Below the pieces are notes generated by a model, which ran no database searches, had not been told where the DNA came from, and was given only the letters and a program-made list of their open reading frames with translations. A stretch of 64,000 bases of DNA from Hermatobates lingyangjiaoensis (taxonomy: Eukaryota > Arthropoda > Insecta > Hemiptera > Hermatobatidae), in assembly GCA_026182355.1 (NCBI GenBank), contig JAPFBL010000992.1, positions 1 to 64,000 of the forward strand, written 5' to 3'. Of the stretch, positions 10,420-18,894 are shown in pieces. Made by a program: the position numbers and the translations under genes. Position 1 is the first letter of the stretch. The number at the start of each line of letters is the position of its first letter.

Positions 10420-10428
10420 CATACCCCG
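10355..10428 (-). tRNA. tRNA-Pro (anticodon CGG)
   Basis: The reverse strand reads as a 74-base cloverleaf. The acceptor arm is CGGGGTA/TACCCCG, the D-arm GGCGCAGCTTGGTAGCGC, the anticodon stem CTTCG/CGAAG around loop TTCGGGA (anticodon CGG, proline codon CCG), and the T-arm GTGGGTTCAAATCCCGC. The discriminator is A, followed by CC in the genome. A hairpin terminator follows. Confidence 0.95.
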
Positions 10429-10638
10429 GCAAAGAAAGTCGCACCGCGCCCGGGCCGCGATCGCGGTCCAGCGGCGTGCGCTGCAACGTCGACAACTCTA
10501 GACCCCCGCCGTCGGAAAAGGCAAAACGGCAGATCGGGGGGTTATTCGGGCCGATGGGTGGGGCGATGCGGAGGTCCGCCCGCCCGAGCCGCCGCCCGGG
10601 CCACGCGCCCCGGGCTGCCCGCCTGAGCCGCAGCCCGG

Positions 10639-11643
10639 TTAGTCCCGCGGCACGACCTCGATCAGCGTCGCCGACGGCGGGCAGAACAGCCGCACCGGCG
10701 CGTACGGCGACGTGCCCAGGCCGTTGGAGACGTGCAGCCACGTCCGCTCGGTCCACCGCGACAGGCCCGACGCGCGCGACCGGTCGATGCCGCAGTTGGT
10801 CACGATCGCCCGCTCGAACGGCAGGCACACCTGGCCGCCGTGCGTGTGGCCGGACATGACCAGGTCGTAGCCGTCCTCGGCGAAACGGTCGAGCACGTGC
10901 GGCTCGGGGGAGTGGGACAGGCCGATCGCCAGGTCCGCGTCGGCGTTCGGCGGGCCCGCCACCAGGTCGTAGTCGTCGAGTTCGTGGTGCGGGTCGTCGA
11001 CGCCGGTGACGGCCAGGCGCACGCCGCCGGCGACGAACTCCAGGCGCCGGTGCGTCGCGTCGCGCCACCCGTGCTCGATGAACGCCGCGCGCATGCCCTC
11101 CCACGGCAGCTTCTCGGTGGAGGGGCGGCGCTTCTTTCCGGTCAAGTAGCGCAGCGGATTCAGCGGCTTCGGCCCGAAGTAGTCGTTGGTGCCGAACACG
11201 AACACGCCCGGCCGATTCAGCAGCGGGCCCAGGGCCGTCAAGACGCCGGGCACGGCATCCGCGCCGCCGAGGTTGTCGCCGGTGTTGACCACCAGGTCCG
11301 GCTCCAGTGCGTCCAGCCCGGCGATCCAGCGCTGCTTCTTCCGCTGCGATCGGGTCATGTGGACGTCGGTGACGTGCAGGATCCGCATCGGGGCATGCCC
11401 CGCGGGCAGGGCGGGCACCCGCACGCGCTTGACGCGGAACGCCTTCAGCTCGATCTGGTTGGCGTACAGGAACGTCGCCGCCCCGGCCAGCCCCAGGCCC
11501 CCGACGATCGCGCCGGCGACCTTGGCCGCTTGCTTCACGACGCCGGCCGCCCCCGCCGATTTCTCCCTTCCGCCGGATGCGCCGGCGAGGGCGGAGAGGG
11601 CGGGCAAGGTGCGTCGGAAAGCGGAGTCGGTGTTATGAGCCAC
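10639..11643 (-). CDS. Membrane-anchored metallophosphoesterase
   Basis: Calcineurin-like phosphoesterase of 334 residues. One membrane helix lies near residues 38-56 (VGGLGLAGAATFLY). The catalytic metal motifs follow in order: HVTDVHM, NTGDNLG, GTNDYFG (the GNH(E/D) position) and SGHTHGGQVCLP. The family cleaves phosphomonoesters or diesters with two metal ions; the substrate here cannot be read. It is the counterpart of Rv3683, which neighbours ponA2 in mycobacteria. The GTG at 11643 is the best start; an upstream extension in frame lacks family character. It is divergent from the YqeY-like gene. Confidence 0.88.
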   Translation of the reverse strand: MAHNTDSAFRRTLPALSALAGASGGREKSAGAAGVVKQAAKVAGAIVGGLGLAGAATFLYANQIELKAFRVKRVRVPALPAGHAPMRILHVTDVHMTRSQRKKQRWIAGLDALEPDLVVNTGDNLGGADAVPGVLTALGPLLNRPGVFVFGTNDYFGPKPLNPLRYLTGKKRRPSTEKLPWEGMRAAFIEHGWRDATHRRLEFVAGGVRLAVTGVDDPHHELDDYDLVAGPPNADADLAIGLSHSPEPHVLDRFAEDGYDLVMSGHTHGGQVCLPFERAIVTNCGIDRSRASGLSRWTERTWLHVSNGLGTSPYAPVRLFCPPSATLIEVVPRD

Positions 11644-11733
11644 GGCCACCACGCTACAGTCCCGCGCCCCCGCCACGGACGTCGTCTCGCCATGCGGCGC
11701 ACGCGCGGGGGAATGCTGCGTAGAGTTTTTGCC

Positions 11734-12195
11734 ATGAGCGAACTCAAGGCAACCATCATCTCCGACATGACCGCCGCCATGAAGGCCCGCGACAAGGACA
11801 CCGTCGGCGCACTGCGCATGCTCAAGGCTGCGATCCAGACCGAGGAGGTCTCCGGATCCAAGCACGAGTTGACGGACGCGGAAGTGCTGAAGGTCATCGA
11901 GCGGGAGATCAAGAAGCGCCGCGAGTCCGCCGAGATGTACGCCGAGAACGGCCGCCAGGAGCTGGCGGACAACGAGCTCGCGGAGGCCGAGGTCTTCGCC
12001 CGCTACCAGCCGAAGCAGCTTGACGACGACGAGCTCGCCGCACTGGTCGACGGCGCGGTCGCCGAGGTGTGCGGGGATGAGCCGGCGTCGATGAAGCAGA
12101 TGGGGCAGATCATGAAGGCGGCGCAGGCCAAGGCCGCTGGCCGCGTCGACGGCAAGCGCCTGTCCGGCGCCGTGAAGGAGCGGCTGCAGGGCTGA
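11734..12195 (+). CDS. GatB/YqeY-domain protein
   Basis: A complete 153-residue YqeY-family protein: an N-terminal helical region with the family signature GALRMLKAAIQTEEV, then EREIKKRRESAEMYAENGR and a C-terminal GatB-tail-like region (MGQIMKAAQAKAAGRVDGKRLSGAVKE). The fold matches the tRNA-binding tail of amidotransferase GatB, but stand-alone YqeY proteins have no firmly known role. It is transcribed divergently from the phosphoesterase and convergently to ponA2. Confidence 0.9.
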   Translation: MSELKATIISDMTAAMKARDKDTVGALRMLKAAIQTEEVSGSKHELTDAEVLKVIEREIKKRRESAEMYAENGRQELADNELAEAEVFARYQPKQLDDDELAALVDGAVAEVCGDEPASMKQMGQIMKAAQAKAAGRVDGKRLSGAVKERLQG

Positions 12196-12273
12196 GCGGG
12201 GCGAAGGGAGCGGGTGCCGCCGACGTGCGGCGCGCGCCATCGTGCCCGGGCACAGCCGTCATGCGGTGCGCCG

Positions 12274-14649
12274 CTACCGGGGCAGCGGGATGCGCCCGAA
12301 GCCGGGGATCTCGATCGAATCCGGCAGGCGGGGGCCGCCGCCACCGCCGCCGGGGCCTCCGGGCGAGGGGCGCGGCGGGGCGGACGCCTGGTCCCATCCG
12401 ACACCTCCATGGTGACGGTGCCGCCGTCGAGAAGCAGACCCGGCACCCGCACGCCCGTGACCGTGCCGCGCGGCCGGCCCGTCTGCGACGCGATCACCGA
12501 GTCGACCTTGTAGCCGGCCTCCTCGAGCACCTTGCGGGCATCGGCCTCCTGCATGCCCACCACCTGCGGCAACGACGCCTTCGCGGTGCCCGCCGCGTAC
12601 TCGGGGTCCATTTCCGGCAGCACCTTGCCGCCGTGGTCCTCGATGATCGGCGCGATGCCCGAGAACCACGTGCGCGCCGGCTCGCGGCCGCCGTACAGGT
12701 CGCCGTACCCGCACTGGCGCAGCGGCGAGGAGCACAGCTGCGTGACCACCGGGGAGTCGTTGTAGGCGTAGACCGCCGCGGCGAGGCCCTTGGTGAAGCC
12801 CAGGAACGCCGCCGACTGGTTCGACTCCGTGGTGCCTGTCTTCGCGGCCACCGGGCCGTCCCAGTTCACCGACTTCGCGGCGTCTTCGGCGGTGCCGTTG
12901 ACCGTGTCCGCTGACAGCGCCTGCGCCATCGCGTGGGCGACGCCCGGGTCGACGGCCTTCTCGCAGGCCGGGCGGTCGATCTGGACGGGGTTGCCGTCGC
13001 GGTCGGTGATCTCGTCGATCGGGTTCGGCTCGCACCACATGCCGTCCGACGCCAGCGTCGCGCCGACGTTGGACAGCTCCACCGCGTTGACCGGCGTCGG
13101 GCCGAGCACGAAGGAGCCCAAGGTGTTCTCCGAAGCGTACTGCGCCACCGATGATGCGCCGTCGAAGCTGCCCGGCTGGGTGTAGGAGCGCATGCCCAGG
13201 CGCACGGCCATGTCCACGACGCCGTCGACGCCGACCTGCTCGCTCATGGCCACGAACGGGGTGTTCGGCGACTTCGCCAGCGCCTCGCGCAGCGTCATGT
13301 TCGGCGGGAAGATCCCGGTGTTCTCCACGCAGTACATGCCCGCCGGGCAGCCGGCCGCGCCACCCGAGCCCAGGCCCGACGCCTCGTAGCGGCGGGGGAC
13401 CGGCAGGGAGGTGTCGATGCCCATGCCCTTCTCCACCGCGGCGGTGGCGGCGAAGATCTTGAAGATCGACCCGGCGCCGTTGCCCACGGGTGTGAACGGC
13501 TGCGGCTGCACCGTCTGCATCGCGTCGGCGTCGAGGCCGTAGACGCGGGACGACGCCATCGACAGCACGCGGCGGGAGTCGGTGCCGGGTTCGATGATGC
13601 TCATGACCTCGGCGACGCCACCGGCGGTGGGGGAGGCGTGCTCGCGCAGTGCACGCTGGGTGTTCTCCTGCGCGGCGGGGTCGAGGGTGGTGCGGATGGT
13701 GTAGCCGCCGCGCGCGAGCTTCTTGCGGTCCAGGCCGTGGTCGGCGAGGTAGGAGATGACGTAGTCGCAGAAGAAGCCGCGGTCGCCGGCGGCGATGCAG
13801 CCCTGCGGCAGGCGGTTGGGTTCGGGCAGGACGCCGAGGTCGGTGGCGATGGCGTCGTTGGCCTGCGCGCGGGTGATGGCGCCGGTGTCGGTCATCGCGC
13901 GGAGGACGTCGTTGCGCCGGCCCATCGCCCCGTCCGGGTTGGTGTAGGGGTTCAGGCCGGAAGTCTGCTGCACCAGGCCGGCGAGCAGGGCCGACTGCGG
14001 GATGTTGAGGTCCTTCGCCGGGATTCCGAAGTAGGTCTGCGCGGCGTTTTCCACGCCGAAGGCGCCGTTGCCGAAGGGGACGATGTTGAGGTACCCGGTG
14101 AGCACCTCTTCCTTGGTCAGCCCGTCTTCGAGGTCCTGGGCGATGCGGATCTCGCGCAGCTTGCGGCCGTAGTCGGCGGCGGTGGCGGCGCGGCGCTCCG
14201 CTTCGGTTTCGGCTTCGACGAGCAGCGTGTAGTTCTTGATCAGCTGCTGCTCGATGGTCGACGCGCCCTGGCGCACTGAGCCGGAGGTGAAGTTGGCCAG
14301 CGCGGCGCGGAGGGTGCCCTGCCAGTCGACGCCGGAGTGCTCCCAGAAGCGGCGGTCCTCGATGGAGACGATGGCGTCCTTTATGTTCCGCGAGATCTGC
14401 GACTGGTCCACGGAGGTGCGGCGCTGCTCGTAGAGCCAGGCCATCGGTTCGCCCTTGGCGTCGGTGATGGTGGTGATCTCGGGGGCTTCGCCGCCGATGA
14501 CGGAGCGGGAACGACATGGCCAGATCGTCGGCGGTGCGCGCCATCAGGTAGCCGCCGCGCCGACGATGGGGAAACAACGCGGCGGCGACCATCAGCCCGG
14601 CGAGCGCCACGGCCACGGCGAGCTTCAGCAGATTTCGTCCCACGTTCAC
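12274..14649 (-). CDS. ponA2: Bifunctional class A penicillin-binding protein with PASTA domain, two frameshifts
   Basis: Polymerises and crosslinks peptidoglycan outside the membrane. An N-terminal membrane helix (VGRNLLKLAVAVALAGLMVA) leads into the GT51 glycosyltransferase domain (EDRRFWEHSGVDW, RQGASTIEQQLIKNY, PFGNGAFGVENAAQTYFG). The transpeptidase domain has SIFK as the active-serine motif and KTGTT as the third box. A C-terminal PASTA repeat (SLPQVVGMQEADARKVLEEAGY) and a Gly/Pro-rich tail close it. PASTA plus the whiB neighbour identify the PonA2 branch. GTG 14649 is taken as start. Frame breaks at about 14510 and 12395 displace only the two ends; the catalytic core is uninterrupted. 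Confidence 0.9.
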   Translation of the reverse strand: MNVGRNLLKLAVAVALAGLMVAAALFPHRRRGGYLMARTADDLAMSFPLRHRRRSPRDHHHHRRQGRTDGLALRAAPHLRGPVADLAEHKGRHRLHRGPPLLGALRRRLAGHPPRRAGQLHLRLSAPGRVDHRAAADQELHAARRSRNRSGAPRRHRRRLRPQAARDPHRPGPRRRADQGRGAHRVPQHRPLRQRRLRRGKRRADLLRNPGEGPQHPAVGPARRPGAADFRPEPLHQPGRGDGPAQRRPPRDDRHRRHHPRAGQRRHRHRPRRPARTQPPAAGLHRRRRPRLLLRLRHLLPRRPRPGPQEARARRLHHPHHPRPRRAGEHPACTARARLPHRRWRRRGHEHHRTRHRLPPRAVDGVVPRLRPRRRRDADGAAAAVHTRGQRRRVDLQDLRRHRRGGEGHGHRHLPAGPPPLRGVGPGLGWRGRLPGGHVLRGEHRDLPAEHDAARGAGEVAEHPVRGHERAGRRRRRRGHGRAPGHALLHPAGQLRRRIIGGAVRFGEHLGLLRARPDAGQRGGAVQRRRDAGVGRHVVRAEPDRRDHRPRRQPRPDRPPGLREGRRPGRRPRDGAGAVSGHGQRHRRRRREVGELGRPGGREDRHHGVEPVGGVPGLHQGPRRGGLRLQRLPGGHAAVLLAAAPVRVRRPVRRPRAGAHVVLGHRADHRGPRRQGAAGNGPRVRGGHREGVVAAGGGHAGGRCPQGARGGRLQGRLGDRVADGPAARHGHGRAGAGSASRRRHRHHGGVGWDQASAPPRPSPGGPGGGGGGPRLPDSIEIPGFGRIPLPR

Positions 14650-15137
14650 CGCCGTCAACCCTAATGGGAGGGGCCCGCACGCGGAATTCCCGTTCCTCCC
14701 GCGAAGCGTTCGTCCCCGCCTGTGCGCCCCGCGTCGGCGTCCCGTTTTCGTTGGTTGCTTTGCGACGCCCGCCGCCATCCCATGAGACCGCATCGCCGAA
14801 GCGGTGGCGATTTCGGCATTGTTTTCCGAAGTGTTACATGGTGGGGGTGTCAACGTTTACCCCGCTGGATACGTCTGTAAACGGTACGACCTGCCGCTAT
14901 GTGTCACGGCCACCCCCAGAATGTGACCTAGGTGACATTGCAGAAATTGTGTGAATAGACTTACAACAACAAATCAGCACGGAATCAGCGCCGGGGACCT
15001 TCCCGGGCTGGTAGAGGAAGCGCCGGGCAGGCAGCACCACGCGCCGGGCGTCACCGCCGCACCGTCCCGACATGCGGGATGTGCAACGAATCCCCGCCGT
15101 TTGTCGCGGGGACCGCGACATGCCGAAGGAGGCCATG
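14650..15137. other. Divergent promoter region ponA2/whiB
   Basis: About 490 bases without a gene between two divergent genes. It holds a dispersed decamer (GCTTTGCGAC at 14757), an AT-rich part around 14820-14970 with likely promoters for both directions, and a GlxR-type palindrome at 14922. The stretch 14990-15060 is GC-rich and shows nothing recognisable. Confidence 0.6.
14922..14937. promoter_or_regulatory. Candidate GlxR operator between ponA2 and whiB
   Basis: TGTGACCTAGGTGACA matches TGTGANNTANNTCACA at every fixed position except one, and is itself nearly palindromic. It lies about 270 bases upstream of ponA2 and 200 upstream of whiB in the divergent region. cAMP-bound GlxR, encoded at 19805-20489, would be expected to bind here. 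Confidence 0.7.
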
Positions 15138-15504
15138 ATGACCGCCACTATCCCCGACGAACCGATCCGCCCGTGTGGCCGATCTCGTGGAGGAACGCGA
15201 AGACGCCGCCGAGAGTTTCCGGGATCGCCAGGAATGGGTCACCCGCGCCAAGTGCCGCGACATCGACCCCGACGAATTGTTCGTCCGCGGCGCCGCGCAG
15301 CGCCAGGCCGCCGTCATCTGCCGTCACTGCCCCGTCGTTCTGCAGTGCCTCGCCGATGCCCTGGACAACCGCGTCGAGTTCGGCGTGTGGGGTGGCCTGA
15401 CCGAGCGTCAGCGCCGTGCCATGCTCCGCGAGCATCCGGAGGTGACCAGCTGGGCCGATTTCTACGCTTCGCAGGTCGCCGCGCAGAAGGCCCGCCGCGC
15501 GTAA
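15138..15504 (+). CDS. whiB4: WhiB-family iron-sulfur regulator (WhiB4 position)
   Basis: WhiB-like transcription factor carrying a 4Fe-4S cluster. The four cysteines are in KCRDID, ICRHC and LQC, the C-Xn-C-X2-C-X5-C pattern. The GVWGGLTERQRR turn that contacts the sigma factor is present. ATG 15138 is preferred because AAGGAGG stands directly upstream; its frame (MTATIPDEPIRP) breaks at about 15172 and the rest is read from the GTG at 15175. Position beside ponA2 matches M. tuberculosis whiB4, an oxygen and redox sensor. If the break is real, translation from GTG 15175 would still give an intact WhiB core. Confidence 0.9.
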
Positions 15505-15527
15505 CTCCGCCGCACATCTGCCCGCCA

Positions 15528-15589
15528 ACCCACCCCGAATGCGCAGACCCACCCGCTGTAACGGGTGGGTCTGCGCATTCGGGGTGGGT
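15528..15589. repeat. Perfect 28-bp hairpin, copy 1 of a dispersed element
   Basis: Arms 15528-15555 and 15562-15589 are exact reverse complements (left arm begins ACCCACCCCGAATGCGCAG) around a CTGTAA loop. A further copy of the arm end, ATTCGGGGTGGGTTT, follows at about 15612. A second copy of the whole element lies at 63205-63266. It stands between the converging whiB4 and ArsA-like genes, where it could act as a bidirectional terminator. No T-run follows. Confidence 0.9.
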
Positions 15590-15698
15590 CTACGTCGGGG
15601 GGCCAGCTGCGATTCGGGGTGGGTTTGCCGGGGAGGACGCGACAGTCGAACGGCTCAACTCCCGCGAGCGGCGTTCACGACCTCACGGGACACGGCGG

Positions 15699-16889
15699 CT
15701 AATCCAGCGCAGGGAGAATTCGCTCCGCCAGCCCGCGCAGATCGGCGAGGCTGGTCACGCCGCCGCGAGTCGACGGCACATGCGTCAGCGGCACATCGGG
15801 AAGCGGCGGACGAAGCGCTTGATCTGCTTCTCCTCCGCGCCGGCCAGCGCGACTCGGGATTCGTGGATCAGCAGCCGCATCGCGGCAATTGCGTCGACTG
15901 CGCCCTCCGCGTCGCGCGTGCCTTCGCCGGCGCTCGGTCGAGATCAATCCGATCCTCATCTCCCCGGTCGAGAGCAACCCCGCCGACGGCACCCCAGTCC
16001 AAGTCACGGTCGCGGAGCGCGTCGGGCACCTGGTGGGTGCGGTTGACCACGACCCCGGTGACGGGCAGTCCCTGCGATCCGAGCGATTCCGCGAAGGACC
16101 GCGCCTCGCGCAGAGCCTCCGCCGTCGGCGCGGTGACCACCAGGAATTCGCCGGATTCGTCGAGGCTCCGCCGCATCGACCGCGACCGCTCCAACATCGA
16201 ATCGGCGACCGGCCGCAGGCCCCGCTCGAACGCCGCCGCCTGCGCCAGGGTTTCGCTGCCGACGATTTGCCCCAGCAGCATGACGCCGGTGCCGACCAGC
16301 GCCGATGACGACGTCAGCAGCCTCATCAGCGGGTGGAGCACCAGCCGCCGCACGCGGTCGGCGGAGTCGAGGAAGTCCAGGGCGGACAGCGCGGGCGGGG
16401 TGTCCACGACGATCGCGTCCCATTCGCCGGAGTCGTGCAGCTTCGCCAGCAGGTCCATGGCCAGGTAGTCGTGCAGGCCGCCGAAGCTGCGGGCGACGGT
16501 GGCGGTGATGCGGTTGTCCACGAGTTCCGGCGCCCCGGCCTCGGCGAGCAGCGCCCCGAAGCGGGCGTCCTGGTCGAGCATCAGGGCGTGCAGACCGCCC
16601 TGCCCGGCGACGGGCTGCGGGGCGATGCCCAGGTCGGCGAGCCCGAGCGCCTGCGCCAGGCGTTTGGCGGGTCGATGGTCATCACGACGGTGCGCAGCCC
16701 CGACTCGGCCAGTCCCCACGGCCAGCGCCGCGGCGGAGGTGGTCTTGCCGACGCCCCCGGACCCGACCATCACGATCACCCGCGGCTCGCCCCGACCGTT
16801 TTCGTCCGCCGGCGTTGCCGCCCGTCCTCTGGCGCGCCCCCGGCGCCGTCTCCCGCGGTCCCCGCGTTCATTTCCGCCGAGTCACTCAT
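15699..16889 (-). CDS. ArsA/GET3-like ATPase, second of pair, frameshifted
   Basis: P-loop ATPase of the anion-transporting ArsA/GET3 family and the counterpart of one of Rv3679/Rv3680. Seen are the Walker A motif GSGGVGKTT, the DPAKRLAQALGL segment (frame-shifted at its start), VVDTPPALSALDFLDS with the Walker B aspartate, and the C-terminal FVRRFPDVPLTHVPSTRGGVTSLADLRGL. The ATG at 16889 overlaps the upstream gene by eight bases. At least five single-base breaks are needed, near 16790, 16720, 16675, 15920 and 15800. The paired ATPases are thought to work together in mycobacterial stress tolerance; the substrate is unknown. Confidence 0.85.
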
Positions 16890-17955
16890 CGCGTTCCTCC
16901 CGATGATCGAGGCCGCCGAGGAGCCCGGCGACGTCGTAAAGCCCCTCGATGCGCACGCCGCCCGGCAGCGCCGGCACGCGCGTGACGGGCCCGCGCCACG
17001 CGCCCGCGAGTTCCGACTGCGAGCTGCGCTGCACGCGCGCCCGGGCGGCGACGTCGTCGAGTTCGTCGAGCAATGCGGTGGTCAGCGCGTCTTCGCTTGA
17101 CGACGGCCCGCCGCCCCCGCGAGCGGCCAGCCGGCGGCCCACGGCGGTGACGTCGGCGTGGTCGAGGGACAGCGCGGCATCGCAGAGGGCGTCGTCGAGG
17201 ATGCGGTTGACCACCACCGAACCCAGCGGCAGGTCGGCCGAGGCGAGCTCGTCGAGCGATTCCAGCGACTCGCGCACCGGCAGCGGCTCGGCCAGCGCCA
17301 CCATGTGCACCCGCGTCGACCCGGACCGCAGGAACGCGGCGGTGTCGGCGGCCTGGCGGTGGATCGGCCCGGATGTGGCGATGTCCCCGAGCGCGCGGGT
17401 GACGTCGAGGAACCGCACCACCCGGCCCGTCGGCGGGGCGTCCACGACGACGGCGGACCACCCGTCGCGCCGCGCCCCCGCCACGATGAACCCGGACAGC
17501 AGCACGTCCCGCAGGCCAGGGGCGATGGTGGTGGCGAACTCCGTGACCCCGAGCCTGCGCGCCGCCGCGATGGCCAGCGAAGAGCCGACGTTGGAGGACA
17601 GGTAATCCTCGAGCACCGTCTCGGCGTCCAGGGAGCAGGCGTAGACTTCGCCGCCGTCCGCCGCCGAGGCCACCTTCTCCGGCATCCGCGGGAATTCGCC
17701 CAGGCCCAGCGTCGCCGCGATCGACGGCCGGCCCTCGACCTCCACGAGCAGCACGCGCCCGCCGCCGGCGGCCAGCCGCAGCGCCAACGCCCCGGCGATG
17801 GTCGACTTCCCGGTGCCGCCCTTGCCCGTGATCACGTGCACCGCGGCCGCCCCGGGCTCCGCGGACTGAGAAGGCGCGGACGAAGAAGGCGGGGACGGCC
17901 GAAAGCCGCCCCCCGCACCTGATCCCGATCCCGCCCGGGCGCCGTCGTCGCTCAC
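16882..17955 (-). CDS. ArsA/GET3-like ATPase, first of pair
   Basis: Intact 357-residue P-loop ATPase. After a disordered Gly/Ser/Pro-rich N-terminus of about 37 residues come HVITGKGGTGKSTIAGALA (Walker A), LLVEVEGRPSIAATLGL, the Walker B-like VVVDAPPTGRVVRFL and the C-terminal VTRVPALPGGVRIEGLYDVAGLL. The family includes ArsA, a membrane pump ATPase, and GET3, a membrane-protein chaperone, but bacterial stand-alone pairs like this have no proven substrate. It overlaps the second ATPase gene by eight bases, so the two are probably made together and heterodimerise. Confidence 0.88.
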   Translation of the reverse strand: MSDDGARAGSGSGAGGGFRPSPPSSSAPSQSAEPGAAAVHVITGKGGTGKSTIAGALALRLAAGGGRVLLVEVEGRPSIAATLGLGEFPRMPEKVASAADGGEVYACSLDAETVLEDYLSSNVGSSLAIAAARRLGVTEFATTIAPGLRDVLLSGFIVAGARRDGWSAVVVDAPPTGRVVRFLDVTRALGDIATSGPIHRQAADTAAFLRSGSTRVHMVALAEPLPVRESLESLDELASADLPLGSVVVNRILDDALCDAALSLDHADVTAVGRRLAARGGGGPSSSEDALTTALLDELDDVAARARVQRSSQSELAGAWRGPVTRVPALPGGVRIEGLYDVAGLLGGLDHREERDE

Positions 17956-17995
17956 GCCATCAACGATAGACGGGGCGGGCGGTTACTGTGTGAGC

Positions 17996-18157
17996 ATGAG
18001 CACAACTTGGGAATACGCCACCGTTCCGCTTCTGACCCACGCCACGAAGCAGATCCTCGACACCTGGGGCGAGGACGGTTGGAGAGCTCGTCACCGTCCT
18101 TCCCGGGCCCACCGGCGAACAGCACGTCGCCTACCTCAAGCGCCAGAAGGGGCAGTA
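17996..18157 (+). CDS. Small DUF4177-like protein, one frameshift
   Basis: A roughly 53-residue protein starting MSTTWEYATVPLLTHATKQILDTWGEDGW. One extra base near 18082 breaks the frame, after which ELVTVLPGPTGEQHVAYLKRQKGQ continues to the stop at 18157. The aromatic WEY start and W-E-L-V turn are typical of the small single-domain DUF4177 proteins. The ridA start follows four bases later, as in mycobacteria, so the two form an operon. Function unknown. Confidence 0.75.
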
Positions 18158-18160
18158 GCC

Positions 18161-18651
18161 ATGACCGTCTCCGATCGCCTCCGCGAACTGGGCATCGAAT
18201 TGCCCGCCGTCGCCGCACCCGTCGCCGACTACGTGCCGGCCGTGCGCGTCGGCGACCTCGTGTACACCTCCGGCCAGCTGCCCTTCGTCGACGGTGAGCT
18301 GGACGCCGTGGGCAAGGTCCGCGAGATTTCCGCCGCCGGCCACTCCGACACCCACGGCTCCGTCGGGCCGGAGGACGCCAAGGCCGCCGCGCGCATCTGC
18401 GCGCTCAACGCCCTGGCCGCCATCGACGACCTGGTGGGCATCGACAACGTCGAGCGCATCGTCAAGGTCACCGGATTCGTCGCCTCCGACCCCGGCTTCA
18501 CCGGCCAGCCCGGCGTCCTCAACGGCGCATCCGAGCTGTTCGGCGAGGTCTTCGGCGATGCCGGGCGCCACGCCCGCTCCGCCGTCGGCGTCAACCAGCT
18601 GCCGCTGAACCCCCCGTCGAGGTCGAGGTCATCGCGCAGGTGCGCTCCTAA
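18161..18651 (+). CDS. ridA: RidA-family protein, one frameshift
   Basis: Rid/YjgF family protein, a trimeric enamine/imine deaminase that clears reactive intermediates. About 162 residues: YVPAVRVGDLVYTSGQLPF, a middle with ICALNALAAIDDLVG, VKVTGFVASDPGFTGQPGVLNGASELF, and HARSAVGVNQLPLN. A base is missing near 18610; correcting it gives a terminal VEVEVIAQVRS and the stop at 18649-18651. The catalytic arginine of the archetypal RidA subfamily is not obvious, and this branch (Rv3678c-like) is longer than RidA proper, so the precise reaction is uncertain. Confidence 0.85.
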
Positions 18652-18894
18652 CCCCGGGCATGACTCCGGCCCGGGGTCCGGCCCTGGCGCCGGTCCCGGC
18701 TCTGGCACCGCTCGCCCCACCGGCCCGCCGCCGCATGGGGCGGGCGCTTCACCTGGCGCGTGGCCGGGCGCGCGGTCGGGTAGGGGACCGGGCATGTGGC
18801 CGGGCATGCAACCGAGTACGCCGCCGGGTGGGGGACCGGGCGTGTGATGCGGTCGGCGGCGAAACCCCCGGCCGCGGCACGTAGGATGGTGGGC
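18652..18894 (+). repeat. GC-rich imperfect repeat region
   Basis: A 243-base gap before the next gene filled with degenerate GGGACCGG/CCGGGC units. The clearest repeat is GGGGACCGGGC(A/G)TGTG at 18783-18798 and 18831-18846, a period of 48 bases. Reading through as a Gly/Pro-rich extension of RidA is possible only in the broken frame and is not believed. Confidence 0.55.

Noticed and set aside
18652..18847. Gly/Pro-rich collagen-like extension of RidA
   Set aside because: It appears only after the frameshift at about 18610. Restoring one base gives the normal RidA end and a stop at 18651.
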